A stretch of 64,000 nt of DNA from Pseudomonas putida (GCA_029953615.1 CP124529.1:124001-188000), one strand, 5' to 3'; positions 28,408 to 37,965 are shown, counted from the stretch's first letter. Made by a program: numbers and translations. Notes: a model not told the origin generated them from the letters alone.

Positions 28408-29982
28408 TCAGGCCAGCGCCTCGCGGCTGTGCTGTCCATCGACCAGCCGCTGCAGGCCCAGCGGGTTGGCGTTTTTCAGGGCATCGGGCAATAGTGCGTC
28501 CGGGTAGTCCTGGTAGCAAACCGGTCGCAAGAAGCGGTCGATGGCCAAGGTGCCGACCGAGGTGCCACGAGCATCGGAGGTGGCCGGGTATGGCCCGCCA
28601 TGCACCATCGCATCGCACACTTCAACGCCGGTCGGGTAGCCGTTGACCAACAATCGCCCGGCCTTGCGCTGCAGCACCGGCACCAGCGCGGCGAAACGCT
28701 GGAAGTCTTCCGGCTCGGCAATCAGGGTTGCGGTCAGCTGCCCATGCAGGGCTTGCACGGCGCGGCGCAGTTCGGCTTCGTCGGCTACTGCGACAGCCAC
28801 CGTGGCAGGCCCGAAGACCTCTTCCTGAAGCAGTGCGTCACCGTTCAGCAGCAAGCTCACATCGGCCTGGAACAGCTGTGCCTGGGCCTGGTCACCCGCC
28901 TGCTCGGCACCGGCCAGATGGCGCACGCCCGGGTGCTGGTGCAGGCGTTGCACACCTTGGCTATAGCTGCGCAAGGTGCCGGCATTGAGCATGGTCTGCC
29001 CGGGCTGGTCGGCCAGTTGCGCGCCGAGGGTCGTGAGGAAGGTGCTGAACGCTTCGCCGGCAATACCAATGACCAGCCCGGGGTTGGTGCAGAACTGCCC
29101 GCAGCCCAGCACCACCGAACCGGCCAGTTCTCTGGCCACCTGCTCGCCACGGGCCTGCAAGGCCGCCGGCAAGACCAGAACCGGGTTGATGCTACTCATT
29201 TCGGCGAATACCGGGATCGGCTGTGGGCGCGCCGCAGCCAGCTCGCACAGGGCACGGCCGCCCTTGAGCGAGCCGGTAAAGCCCACCGCCTGAATCGCCG
29301 GGTGGCGGACCAGCGCTTCGCCGACACCAGCACCGTAGATCATGTTGAACACGCCGGCGGGCATGCCGGTGGCGAGCACTGCGCGCTCGATCGCCTCGGC
29401 CACCTGCTCGGCCGTGGCCATGTGGCCGCTATGCGCCTTGACCACCACCGGGCAGCCGGCGGCCAGCGCTGCGGCGGTGTCACCGCCGGCGGTAGAGAAG
29501 GCCAGCGGGAAATTGCTGGCGCCGAACACGGCTACCGGACCGACCCCGGTGCGGTACTGGCGCAGGTCGGGACGCGGCAGCGGCTGGCGCTGTGGCTGGG
29601 CGCGGTCGATGCGCGCGCCGAGGAAGTCGCCGCGGCGCAGCACCGTGGCGAACAGGCGCATCTGGTTGCTGGTACGCGCCCGTTCGCCCTGGATGCGCCC
29701 GGCCGGCAGCGCGGTTTCGCGGCACACGGTGGCAATGAAGGTGTCGTCCAGCGCATCCAGCTGGTCGGCAATGGCATCGAGGAACTGCGCACGGCGCTGC
29801 GGCGCCATGGCGTTGTATTCGGCAAAGGCCGCTTCGGCTGCCTGCGCGGCGGCGTCCACTTCTTCAGGTGTGGCCTGGGCAAAGGCCAGTGGCAAGGCTT
29901 CGCCGGTACGCGCATCGAGGCTGTGCAGGCGCACGCTGCCGACGGCGCTGCGCTGGCCGGCAATGAAGTTGCTTCCGGTCAT
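28408..29982 (-). CDS. 2-Oxoglutarate semialdehyde dehydrogenase
   Basis: The 524-residue aldehyde dehydrogenase has FGASNFPLAF (Asn157), the general base Glu261 in FAEMSSINPV and the nucleophile Cys298 in GCGQFCTNPG. It is longer than standard ALDHs and matches the type that oxidises 2-oxoglutarate semialdehyde with NAD(P)+ to 2-oxoglutarate. It is the last gene of the MFS-GguC-ALDH run and completes a non-phosphorylative pentonate/hexarate pathway. A role on another aldehyde cannot be excluded. Confidence 0.85.
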   Translation of the reverse strand: MTGSNFIAGQRSAVGSVRLHSLDARTGEALPLAFAQATPEEVDAAAQAAEAAFAEYNAMAPQRRAQFLDAIADQLDALDDTFIATVCRETALPAGRIQGERARTSNQMRLFATVLRRGDFLGARIDRAQPQRQPLPRPDLRQYRTGVGPVAVFGASNFPLAFSTAGGDTAAALAAGCPVVVKAHSGHMATAEQVAEAIERAVLATGMPAGVFNMIYGAGVGEALVRHPAIQAVGFTGSLKGGRALCELAAARPQPIPVFAEMSSINPVLVLPAALQARGEQVARELAGSVVLGCGQFCTNPGLVIGIAGEAFSTFLTTLGAQLADQPGQTMLNAGTLRSYSQGVQRLHQHPGVRHLAGAEQAGDQAQAQLFQADVSLLLNGDALLQEEVFGPATVAVAVADEAELRRAVQALHGQLTATLIAEPEDFQRFAALVPVLQRKAGRLLVNGYPTGVEVCDAMVHGGPYPATSDARGTSVGTLAIDRFLRPVCYQDYPDALLPDALKNANPLGLQRLVDGQHSREALA

Positions 29983-30041
29983 GGTTGACTCCTGTAAATG
30001 AGAAGGAAGGTTCAGATGCTTATGTCAGGCAGTTGGCCCTA

Positions 30042-30160
30042 AGGGGCTGCTGCGCAGCCCATCGCAGGCAAGCCAGCTCCCACAGGGGACCGCGCGCTTT
30101 TTAGGCTTGTGCTGTACCTGTGGCAGCGGGCGAGCCCGCGAAGGGCCGCAAAGCGGCCCC
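30042..30160. repeat. Inverted REP pair in the 204-base gap before the ALDH gene
   Basis: One REP in the CTCCCACAGG orientation (30042-30087) is followed by a degenerate one in the opposite orientation (CTGTGGCAGCGGGCGAGCCC, 30117-30160, with GGCCGCAAAGCGGCCCC). Together they form a BIME-like unit between two genes of the same operon and could affect mRNA stability of the upstream gene. Confidence 0.7.
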
Positions 30161-30186
30161 GATTCATCAACCGGCTGGCAGCGAGC

Positions 30187-31176
30187 TCAAAGGCTTTTCA
30201 CCACCCCGGGGCGTACCTGCGCGGGTGCTGCTGCAATGCCGTTGCGCAGCGGCTGGCCAAAGGCATCGAGGCTGACCTCGAAGGTATCGCCCGGGCGCGC
30301 CTGGATGCCGTCGGCGAATGACAGCGTGGCGGTACCGAAGTAATGCACGTGGATATCGCCAGCGCGCAGGAATTGCGGGTACTTGAAGTGGTGGAACTCG
30401 AGGTTCTCGAAGCTGTGGCACATGTTCTGCTCGCCCGACAGGAACGGCTTGCGCCACAGTTCCTGGCCGTCGCGCAGGATGCGGCTGGCACCTTCCAGGT
30501 GGGCCGGCAGCGCGCCCAGGCGCAGCTCGGGGCCGAAGCTGCAGGCGCGCAGTTTGGAGTGGGCCAGGTACAAGTAATTGCGCCGCTCCATCACATGGTC
30601 GGAAAACTCGTTGCCCAGCGCGTAACCGAGGCGATACGGCGTGCCATCGGCACCGATCAGGTACAGCCCGACCAGCTCCGGCTCCTCGCCGGCATCTTCG
30701 GCAAATGCCGGCAGCGGCAGGTCGGCGCCAGGGCGCACGACGATGCCGCCGTCGCCCTTGTAGAACCATTCCGGCTGCGCGCCCTCCTCGCCTGCCGGCG
30801 GCCGACCGCCATCGAGCCCCCACTGGAACATGCGCATGCTGTCGGTCACGGCGCCTTCGGCCTGCTGCTGGTGCATCTTGTCGCGGGTGGCGGCACTGCC
30901 CAGGTGGGTAAGCCCGGTGCCGGTGACCAGGCAATGCGCCGGGTCCGGATGGTCCAGCGGTGGCAATACGCGGCCTTCGGCCAGCAGGGCCAGGTAGTCG
31001 TGACGCTCGCCCTGGCCTGCAGCCTGCACTTCGCTGGCCAGGTCACGGCCGGCGGCAATGGCTTGCAGGGCCAGCTCGCGGGTGCTGCCGGCGCCACGTA
31101 CTTCCAGGGCGTACTCGCCTTCCACCACGCCCACCCGGCGCTCGCCGGTGGCGGTTTCGAATTGAATCAATCGCAT
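30187..31176 (-). CDS. GguC/AraD1-type 2-keto-3-deoxy-acid dehydratase (FAH fold)
   Basis: The 329-residue protein opens MRLIQFETATGERRVGVVEG and has CLVTGTGLTHLGSAATRDKM, the signature of the AraD1/GguC family in the fumarylacetoacetate hydrolase superfamily. AraD1 dehydrates L-2-keto-3-deoxyarabonate to 2-oxoglutarate semialdehyde. It lies 28 bases after the MFS gene and upstream of the semialdehyde dehydrogenase, exactly the next step. The exact sugar acid (arabinonate, xylonate or a hexarate) is not settled by sequence. Confidence 0.8.
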   Translation of the reverse strand: MRLIQFETATGERRVGVVEGEYALEVRGAGSTRELALQAIAAGRDLASEVQAAGQGERHDYLALLAEGRVLPPLDHPDPAHCLVTGTGLTHLGSAATRDKMHQQQAEGAVTDSMRMFQWGLDGGRPPAGEEGAQPEWFYKGDGGIVVRPGADLPLPAFAEDAGEEPELVGLYLIGADGTPYRLGYALGNEFSDHVMERRNYLYLAHSKLRACSFGPELRLGALPAHLEGASRILRDGQELWRKPFLSGEQNMCHSFENLEFHHFKYPQFLRAGDIHVHYFGTATLSFADGIQARPGDTFEVSLDAFGQPLRNGIAAAPAQVRPGVVKSL

Positions 31177-31204
31177 GCTTGTGCTCGCTTTTCGGTTGCA
31201 AAAG

Positions 31205-32512
31205 TTAGCGGGGGGCCGGGGCTACCCGCGTAGAAGCCAGGCGCTGACGGCGCTCGAGGCGGTTGTAGACCACACCAGTGAGCAGCAAGCCGAACAGCAT
31301 CACCGCTGCCAGGAAATACAGGCCCGACGACAACTGCCCGGTGTGCTCCTTGAGCGCGCCGATGCCGAACGGGCCGAGATAGCCGCCAAGGTTGCCTATG
31401 GAGTTGATGAGCGCGATGCCCGCAGCGGCACTGGCACCGGAGAAGAACCGGCCTGGCAAGGTCCAGAAAATGGCCGTGCAGGAGAACAGCGCAAACGCCA
31501 CCAGGCACAGCGCCGCCAGTTGCAGGCCGGGCACGCTCAGCCAGGCACTGAGGAACAGGCCGATCGCACCCAGGGCGTACAACAGGCCAAGGTGGCCGTA
31601 GCGGTCGTTCAACCGGTCAGAGCTGCGCGGCACGATCAGCAGGCCGATGATGCCGAACAGGTAAGGCACGGCCGAAACGAAACCGGTCATCAGGTCACTG
31701 CCGCCAAACTGGTGGATGAGTGTCGGCAGCCACAGGCCCAGGCCGTAGATGCTCAGGGTCACCGGCAGGTAGAACAGCGCCAGCAAAAGCACCCGGCTGT
31801 CCTTCAGGGCATGCAGCGGATTGCCATGGCGGGTCTGGCCGAACTCGCGCAGGTCATTGGCCAGCTGTTCCTGCAGCCAGCTGCGTTGCTCGTCGCTGAG
31901 CCAGCGCACCTTGGCCGGGCTGTCCGGCAGCAGCCGCAAGGTGGGCCAGGCCAGCAGCACCGCCGGTGTACCGATGCAGATGAACAGCCATTGCCAGCCA
32001 TGCAGGCCGTATGTGCCATCGAGCCCCAGCAGCGCGCCCGAAAGCGGCCCGGTGATCAGCATTGCCAGCGGCTGGGAGAGGATGAAGAAGCCGAGGATCT
32101 TGCCCCGATGGCGCACCGGGTACCACTGGGTGATGTAGTACAGCACGCCCGGGAAGAAGCCCGCCTCGGCCGCCCCCAGCAGAAAGCGCATCACGTAGAA
32201 CCCGTTGGGCCCGGTAACGAACGCCATACCGACGGTGATCGCGCCCCAGGTGACCAGGATGCGGGCGAACCAGCGGCGCGCGCCAAAGCGGTCGAGCAAC
32301 AGGTTGCTCGGCACCTCGAACAGGAAGTAACCAATGAAGAAGAGCCCGGCACCCAGGCCATAGGCCGCGTCACCCAGGCCGATGTCGGCGCCCATGTGCA
32401 GCTTGGCGAAGCCCACCGCGGAACGGTCGACATAGGCCACCAGGTAAAGCAGTACCAGAAAAGGGATGAGTTTCAGTGTGATCAGGCGGACGAGCCGCTG
32501 CTCCTGAATCAT
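31205..32512 (-). CDS. MFS transporter, ACS (anion:cation symporter) family
   Basis: The 435-residue protein has about 12 membrane helices. It carries DRSAVGFAKLHMGADIGLGD, FLFEVPSNLLLDRFGARRW and the conserved loop FLLGAAEAGFFPGVLYYITQ, typical of the ACS family that imports sugar acids, tartrate and aromatic acids. GGAGACATCGCC precedes the ATG. It starts the minus-strand operon and is divergent from the aldonate dehydratase, so its substrate is probably the aldonate. Confidence 0.88.
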   Translation of the reverse strand: MIQEQRLVRLITLKLIPFLVLLYLVAYVDRSAVGFAKLHMGADIGLGDAAYGLGAGLFFIGYFLFEVPSNLLLDRFGARRWFARILVTWGAITVGMAFVTGPNGFYVMRFLLGAAEAGFFPGVLYYITQWYPVRHRGKILGFFILSQPLAMLITGPLSGALLGLDGTYGLHGWQWLFICIGTPAVLLAWPTLRLLPDSPAKVRWLSDEQRSWLQEQLANDLREFGQTRHGNPLHALKDSRVLLLALFYLPVTLSIYGLGLWLPTLIHQFGGSDLMTGFVSAVPYLFGIIGLLIVPRSSDRLNDRYGHLGLLYALGAIGLFLSAWLSVPGLQLAALCLVAFALFSCTAIFWTLPGRFFSGASAAAGIALINSIGNLGGYLGPFGIGALKEHTGQLSSGLYFLAAVMLFGLLLTGVVYNRLERRQRLASTRVAPAPR

Positions 32513-32598
32513 GGCGATGTCTCCAATTGTTCTTGTAATGGGTACAACACCTGGCCGGGGACTTTTTGGCAGACCTCTGACCTGGGAGAATGATCTTA

Positions 32599-32609
32599 TA
32601 GTATTACTA
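32599..32609. promoter_or_regulatory. FadR-type operator 1, TAGTATTACTA
   Basis: This palindrome fits the FadR-subfamily consensus TNGTNNNACNA. It lies 87 bases upstream of the MFS start in the divergent promoter. With the second site (32673-32683) it is the likely target of the GntR-family regulator encoded at 35042. Binding is inferred from the motif. Confidence 0.6.
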
Positions 32610-32672
32610 ATTGCACCAACAAGCCTTCACAGAGACCAATTTTATCAGTACAGTCGATCTAACAACGATAAA

Positions 32673-32683
32673 TAGTAATACTA
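32673..32683. promoter_or_regulatory. FadR-type operator 2, TAGTAATACTA
   Basis: This second match to TNGTNNNACNA is centred 74 bases from operator 1 and ends 13 bases before the dehydratase ATG. It would block the ribosome-site/promoter region of that gene. The pair could allow looping or independent control of the two divergent units. Confidence 0.6.
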
Positions 32684-32696
32684 ATTAGGTGTCCCC

Positions 32697-34430
32697 ATGT
32701 CTGATCCCAAACGCCCACTGCGCTCCGCCCAATGGTTCGGAACCGCTGACAAGAACGGTTTCATGTACCGCAGCTGGATGAAGAACCAGGGCATCCCGGA
32801 CCATGAATTCCAGGGCAAGCCGATCATCGGCATCTGCAACACCTGGTCGGAGCTGACCCCGTGCAACGCGCACTTCCGCAAAATTGCCGAGCACGTCAAG
32901 AAGGGTGTGCTGGAGGCTGGCGGCTTCCCGGTGGAGTTCCCGGTGTTCTCCAGCGGCGAATCCAACCTGCGCCCCACCGCCATGCTTACCCGCAACCTGG
33001 CCAGTATGGATGTGGAAGAAGCGATCCGTGGCAACCCGGTGGACGCGGTGGTACTGCTGACCGGCTGTGACAAGACCACCCCGGCGCTGCTGATGGGCGC
33101 GGCGAGCTGTGACGTGCCGGCGATCGTGGTTACCGGTGGGCCGATGCTGAACGGTAAGCACAAAGGCAAGGACATTGGTGCCGGCACCATCGTCTGGCAG
33201 ATGCACGAGGCCTACAAGGCCGGCCAGATCGACCTCAACGAGTTTCTCTCGGCCGAAGCCGGCATGTCGCGCTCGGCGGGTACCTGCAACACCATGGGCA
33301 CCGCCTCGACCATGGCCTGCATGGCCGAGGCGCTGGGCACCTCGCTGCCGCACAACGCCGCCATCCCGGCGGTGGATGCACGGCGCTACGTGCTGGCCCA
33401 CCTGTCGGGCATGCGCATTGTCGACATGGTGCGCGAAGACCTGCGCCTGTCGAAAATCCTCACCCGCGAAGCCTTCGAGAACGCCATCCGCGTCAACGCC
33501 GCCATCGGCGGCTCGACCAACGCGGTGATTCACCTCAAGGCCATTGCCGGGCGCATCGGCGTGGACCTGCAGCTGGAAGACTGGACCCGCATCGGCCGTG
33601 GTACGCCAACCCTGGTGGACCTGCAGCCCTCGGGCCGTTTCCTGATGGAAGAGTTCTACTATGCCGGCGGCCTGCCTGCGGTCATCCGCCGCCTGGGCGA
33701 AAACGGCCTGCTGCCCAACCCTGCCGCGCTGACTGCCAACGGCAAGAGCCTGTGGGATAACTGCCAGGTCGCACCACTGTACGACGAAGAGGTGATCCGC
33801 CCGATCGACAAGCCGCTGGTTGCCGATGGCGGCATCTGCATCCTGCGTGGCAACCTGGCGCCCAAGGGTGCGGTGCTCAAGCCCTCGGCCGCCACCCCGG
33901 CGCTGATGCAGCATCGTGGCCGTGCGGTGGTGTTCGAGAATTTCGACGACTATAAGGCACGCATCAACGACCCCGAGCTGGATGTGGACGCCAGTTCCGT
34001 GCTGGTGATGAAGCACTGCGGGCCCAAGGGCTACCCGGGCATGGCCGAGGTCGGCAACATGGGCCTGCCGGCCAAGCTGCTGGCCCAAGGGGTGACCGAC
34101 ATGGTGCGCATTTCCGATGCCCGCATGAGCGGCACCGCCTATGGCACCGTGGTACTGCATGTGGCGCCGGAAGCGGCCGCAGGCGGGCCATTGGCTGCCG
34201 TGCGTGAGGGTGACTGGATCGAACTGGATTGCAAGGAAGGCCGCCTGCACCTGGACATTTCCGACCAGGAGCTGGCCGGCCGCCTGGCCGACCTGCAAGC
34301 CCCGCCGCAGTTGATCAGCGGTGGTTACGCCAGGCTGTACCTGGACCATGTGATGCAGGCTGACGAAGGTTGCGACTTCGACTTCCTGGTCGGTTGCCGA
34401 GGGGCGGCGGTGCCCAAGCACTCGCACTAA
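32697..34430 (+). CDS. Aldonate dehydratase, IlvD/Edd family (L-arabinonate dehydratase type)
   Basis: The 577-residue protein has the family cysteines Cys56 (TWSELTPCN), Cys124 (LLTGCDKTTPA) and Cys197 (SAGTCNTMGTAS) that hold an Fe-S cluster. Their spacing (68 and 73) matches that of characterised sugar-acid dehydratases of this family. The reaction is aldonate to 2-keto-3-deoxy acid plus water. It is divergent from the MFS-AraD1-ALDH operon, giving the first enzyme of the pathway. Substrate choice between arabinonate, xylonate and galactonate is open. Confidence 0.88.
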   Translation: MSDPKRPLRSAQWFGTADKNGFMYRSWMKNQGIPDHEFQGKPIIGICNTWSELTPCNAHFRKIAEHVKKGVLEAGGFPVEFPVFSSGESNLRPTAMLTRNLASMDVEEAIRGNPVDAVVLLTGCDKTTPALLMGAASCDVPAIVVTGGPMLNGKHKGKDIGAGTIVWQMHEAYKAGQIDLNEFLSAEAGMSRSAGTCNTMGTASTMACMAEALGTSLPHNAAIPAVDARRYVLAHLSGMRIVDMVREDLRLSKILTREAFENAIRVNAAIGGSTNAVIHLKAIAGRIGVDLQLEDWTRIGRGTPTLVDLQPSGRFLMEEFYYAGGLPAVIRRLGENGLLPNPAALTANGKSLWDNCQVAPLYDEEVIRPIDKPLVADGGICILRGNLAPKGAVLKPSAATPALMQHRGRAVVFENFDDYKARINDPELDVDASSVLVMKHCGPKGYPGMAEVGNMGLPAKLLAQGVTDMVRISDARMSGTAYGTVVLHVAPEAAAGGPLAAVREGDWIELDCKEGRLHLDISDQELAGRLADLQAPPQLISGGYARLYLDHVMQADEGCDFDFLVGCRGAAVPKHSH

Positions 34431-34444
34431 GGCCTGACGTCATT

Positions 34445-34980
34445 GGGGCTGCTGCGCAGCCCATCGCCGGCAAGCCGGGCTCCCACAGGGACCGCGAAAG
34501 CCTTGAGGCTTGCGCCGTACCTGTGGGAGCCTGGCTTGCCAGCGATGGGCCGCAAAGCGGCCCCAAATCGCTTGACTGATTGGCATCAGGGCATGCCCGC
34601 GAACACCGGCAAAGCCGGTGCCATCCATCGCGTCGCCTGCTTCGCGGGCACGCCCGCTCCCACAGGTACTGCGCCGGCTTCGAGCTGACACTACACCTGT
34701 GGGAGCGGCCGCGGCCGCGAACACCAGCAAAGCCGGTGCCATCCTCCGCGTCACCTGCTTCGCGGGCATGCCCGCTCCCACAGGTACTGCGCTGGCTTCG
34801 AGCTGACACTACACCTGTGGGAGCGGCCGCGGCCGCGAACACCGGCAAAGCCGGTGCCATCCTCCGCGTCGCCTGCTTCGCGGGCATGCCCGCTCCCACA
34901 GGCACTGCGCTGGCTTCGAGTTAACACTACACCTGTGGGAGCGGCTTCAGCCGCGAACACCGGCGCAGCCGGTGCCATGC
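34445..34980. repeat. Array of about nine REP elements with a 117-base tandem unit
   Basis: The 611-base gap between the dehydratase and its regulator is filled with REPs in alternating orientation (about 34445, 34521, 34591, 34641, 34697, 34759, 34814, 34876 and 34932). From about 34640 the unit ACTGCGC(C/T)GGCTTCGAGCT ... CTCCCACAG repeats at a spacing of 117 bases (compare 34664, 34781 and 34898). It is a tandemly amplified BIME. I see no gene within it. Confidence 0.85.
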
Positions 34981-35041
34981 CCCGCGTTGACGCGCTAATG
35001 CTATGATGCTGCCCCCGCCAGAAGGATCCGCCCCGCCCCAC

Positions 35042-35764
35042 ATGAACTACCGCCAGCCCACCACGCGCAAGAGCATGCACGCCACCCTGGTCCAGGACCT
35101 TGGCGTCCAGATCGTCTCCGGCCAACTCGCACCCGGGCAGAAGCTGCCTTCCGAGGCCAGCCTGTGCGAAGCCTACGCAATCAGCCGGCCGGTATTCCGC
35201 GAGGCCATGCGCGCCCTTACCGCCAAGGGTCTGATCGAAGCACGCCCACGGGTAGGTACCCTGGTCCGGCCGCGCCACGACTGGCACATGCTCGACCCCG
35301 ACGTGCTGCACTGGCTGATGCAGGCCACGCCACAGCAGGAATTCTTCAACATGCTGAGCAGCGTACGCTGGGTCATCGAACCGGCTGCCGCCGCGCTGGC
35401 CGCCACCAACGCCAGCGCCGAGGATGTCGATTCGATCGCCGAGGCCTACCAGCGCATGGAAGCCGCACGCAACCACGAAGAACGCCTGCAACCGGACCTG
35501 GACTTCCACGCCCGCATCGCCGACGCCACCCACAACGACCTGCTGGCTTACCTGTGCAACATGCTGTCGATGGCGCTGCGCGAGTCGGTGCGCTACTCCA
35601 ACCAGCGCGCGAACTTCGACCAGCTCGCCCTGCCCAGGCACAAGGCGATTCTGACCGCTATCCAGAACGGCGACGCGCTGGGCGCGCGGCATGCTTCACT
35701 GGTACAGCTTGAAGACGCCCGCGTGGCCCTGGCCAAGGTACTGGGGCAGGACCCGACGAGCTGA
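35042..35764 (+). CDS. FadR-type GntR regulator
   Basis: I prefer ATG 35042 (MNYRQPTTRKSMHATLVQDL); the frame also has ATGs at 35003 and 35006, and no start has a strong ribosome site. The 240-residue protein has a GntR winged helix (LAPGQKLPSEASLCEAYAIS, then RPVFREAMRALTAKGLIEAR) and an all-helical FCD ligand domain (LDFHARIADATHNDLLAYLC). FCD proteins usually sense sugar acids. Its place behind the dehydratase and the two matching operators point to control of the sugar-acid genes. Confidence 0.85.
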   Translation: MNYRQPTTRKSMHATLVQDLGVQIVSGQLAPGQKLPSEASLCEAYAISRPVFREAMRALTAKGLIEARPRVGTLVRPRHDWHMLDPDVLHWLMQATPQQEFFNMLSSVRWVIEPAAAALAATNASAEDVDSIAEAYQRMEAARNHEERLQPDLDFHARIADATHNDLLAYLCNMLSMALRESVRYSNQRANFDQLALPRHKAILTAIQNGDALGARHASLVQLEDARVALAKVLGQDPTS

Positions 35765-35803
35765 GGTATCAACCGGGCCTACCTCAGCCACCGAGCCCGC
35801 CGA

Positions 35804-36712
35804 TCAGAACACCGACCAGCCGATACGCGAACTAAGCAGTTCGAGTGCCGCCATCCCCGCCAGGGAGTTACCCGCAGCATTCAACTCCGGCGACCACACG
35901 CACACCGTGAACTGCCCCGGCACGATCGCCACAATCCCGCCCCCCACACCGCTCTTGCCCGGCAACCCCACCCGATAGGCGAAATTCCCTGCTTCGTCAT
36001 ACAGCCCGCTGGTAGCCATGATCGAGTTCACCTGCTGGGTCTGGCGGCGGGTCAGAATCTGCTCACCGCTGTGCTTGCAGAACCCATCGTTGGCCAGGAA
36101 ACAGAACGCCCGAGCCAGATCAAGGCAGTTCATCTGCAGCGCGCAGTAACTGAAATAGCTACGCAGCACAGCTTCCACCTCGTTATGGAAGTTGCCGAAC
36201 GATTGCATCAGGTAAGCCATGGCCGCGTTACGCGCGCGGAATTGATATTCCGAGTCGGCGACGCGGGCATCGATCGAGATGTGCGGATTACCCGACAGCC
36301 GCCGCACGAAATCACGCATCGACAACGTGGGTGCTGCAAAGCGCGACTGGTTGATATCGCAGATCACCAACGCACCCGCATTGATAAAAGGATTACGCGG
36401 CCGCCCCCGCTCGAACTCCAACTGCACCAGCGAGTTGAACGGCTGGCCGGAAGGCTCATGGCCAAGCCGCTGCCAAATGGCTTCCCCCGAGTGGCCAATC
36501 GCCTGCACCAGGCTGAACACCTTGGAAATACTCTGCACCGAAAACGGCACCAGCGCGTCGCCTGCGCAGTGATAGCTGCCGTCGTTGCCATAGACTGCGA
36601 TACCCAACTGGTTCGCAGGCACATCGGCCAACGCAGGAATGTAGTCAGCCACTTTGCCCTTGCCGATCAAGGGACGTACTTCTTCGAGAATCTCGTTCAA
36701 CAGCGTTTGCAT
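35804..36712 (-). CDS. glsA: Glutaminase
   Basis: From ATG 36712 ([20 protein letters not shown]) the protein has 302 residues, the standard GlsA/GlsB length; the frame is open further upstream but without homology. The Ser-x-x-Lys catalytic pair of the beta-lactamase-like fold is at residues 61-64 ([11 protein letters not shown]). Also present are [20 protein letters not shown] and NAGALVICD. It hydrolyses L-glutamine to glutamate and ammonia in the cytoplasm. Confidence 0.93.
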   Translation of the reverse strand: MQTLLNEILEEVRPLIGKGKVADYIPALADVPANQLGIAVYGNDGSYHCAGDALVPFSVQSISKVFSLVQAIGHSGEAIWQRLGHEPSGQPFNSLVQLEFERGRPRNPFINAGALVICDINQSRFAAPTLSMRDFVRRLSGNPHISIDARVADSEYQFRARNAAMAYLMQSFGNFHNEVEAVLRSYFSYCALQMNCLDLARAFCFLANDGFCKHSGEQILTRRQTQQVNSIMATSGLYDEAGNFAYRVGLPGKSGVGGGIVAIVPGQFTVCVWSPELNAAGNSLAGMAALELLSSRIGWSVF

Positions 36713-36927
36713 GAAAGGCCCTGTATCAGTCCCCCAGGCGACGGCTAAGGGGGTAGCATTCTTGACGAAGGTTGGCCGGGAGAAATCACACACTCAAGGA
36801 GAAATTCCCGACCATCCCTGTAGCGCATGGCTTCTCGTCATCACCTATGCTGTGCTTGTTTTGACGGATAGAGAACCTGTAACCGCCAGGGTGTATAAGC
36901 AACCCACCAGGGAATGGAGAATCAACG

Positions 36928-37965
36928 ATGCCAGCTTGCCCGTTACCCGCTGACGAAGCGCTCCGCCAGCGCACGCTCGATGACATGAACCTGGTCGATA
37001 CACCGGCCGAGCATTACCTCGATACCCTGGTGCGGCTCACCCAGGACCTGGCCCACGTGGATACCGTTCTGATCAGCCTGATCGATCAGGACCGACAGTG
37101 GTTCAAGGCCCGCATAGGGCTGGAGGCAAGCGAGACGACGCGCAGTGTTTCCTTCTGCGGCTACGCCATTCTCGGCGAGGGTACCCTGATGGTCCCCGAC
37201 GCCACGTGCGACGGGCGATTCGTCGACAACCCGCTCGTGCTCAACGAGCCCTATATCCGCTTTTACGCCGGCCACCCCTTGCGCGCAGGCAACGGCAAAG
37301 CCATCGGTACGCTGTGCATGTTCGACCCACGCCCGCGCGAGCTGAGCGAGGCCCAGCAAGCGAACTTCAGGGACCTGGCCACGCTCGCCGAGGGCTACTT
37401 GCAGCTGCGCACCTTGGCGCAGGTGAACCGCGACTTGCGCCTTGAAATGGATCGCGAGCAGCGCAAAGCCCTGCTCGACCCTTTGACGCAACTGTGGAAC
37501 CGCGGCGCGTTGTCGGCGTTTGAAGAGCATGAACGGCGATTGGCCGACGTGAACGGCTTACAACTGGGAGCGGTGTATGCCGACCTGGATCACTTCAAGT
37601 CCATCAACGACAAGTACGGCCATGGTGGCGGTGACAAGGTGCTTTGCGAAACTGCCCGTCGCCTGCGTGCTGCCCTGCGCCCTGATGACCTGCTGGTGCG
37701 CCATGGGGGTGAGGAGTTCGTCGCAGTTTTGCATGTTAAAGACAGCGAAGAGCTGACACGGATTGCTGAGCGGATTCGCGAACAGGTGGGTGCCAGCCCG
37801 ATGCAGTTGCCCTGTGGTCAGTTGAAGGTGACCCTGAGCATCGGGTGCACCCTGTTTGCCAAGGGGGAAACGCTGGATGACGCGCTGGAACGCGCCGATA
37901 AGGGGCTTTATACCGCCAAACAGAACGGGCGTGATCGGGTTGTCTATGTAGCGCCGCCGCTCTGA
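36928..37965 (+). CDS. GAF-GGDEF diguanylate cyclase
   Basis: The 345-residue protein has an N-terminal GAF sensor (about 20-170; VSFCGYAILGEGTLMVPDAT) and a GGDEF domain (about 185-340). The active site reads RHGGEEFVAVL near residue 260, and RPDD five residues before it is an intact inhibitory I-site, so an active, product-inhibited cyclase making c-di-GMP is expected. No transmembrane segment is seen. GGAGA precedes the start. The GAF ligand is unknown. Confidence 0.9.
   Translation: MPACPLPADEALRQRTLDDMNLVDTPAEHYLDTLVRLTQDLAHVDTVLISLIDQDRQWFKARIGLEASETTRSVSFCGYAILGEGTLMVPDATCDGRFVDNPLVLNEPYIRFYAGHPLRAGNGKAIGTLCMFDPRPRELSEAQQANFRDLATLAEGYLQLRTLAQVNRDLRLEMDREQRKALLDPLTQLWNRGALSAFEEHERRLADVNGLQLGAVYADLDHFKSINDKYGHGGGDKVLCETARRLRAALRPDDLLVRHGGEEFVAVLHVKDSEELTRIAERIREQVGASPMQLPCGQLKVTLSIGCTLFAKGETLDDALERADKGLYTAKQNGRDRVVYVAPPL

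Noticed and set aside
28600..34427. Long antisense frames over the aldehyde dehydrogenase, MFS and dehydratase genes
   Set aside because: All three sense genes have catalytic or family motifs; the antisense frames have low-complexity products.
34315..34924. Overlapping short frames within the REP array
   Set aside because: Their repetitive products (such as PVGAGMPAKQATRRMAPAL) are translations of REP sequence.
34445..34980. Regular repeats considered as a CRISPR array
   Set aside because: The repeats are palindromic REP elements in alternating orientation with the putida REP core, without uniform spacers, and no cas genes are nearby.
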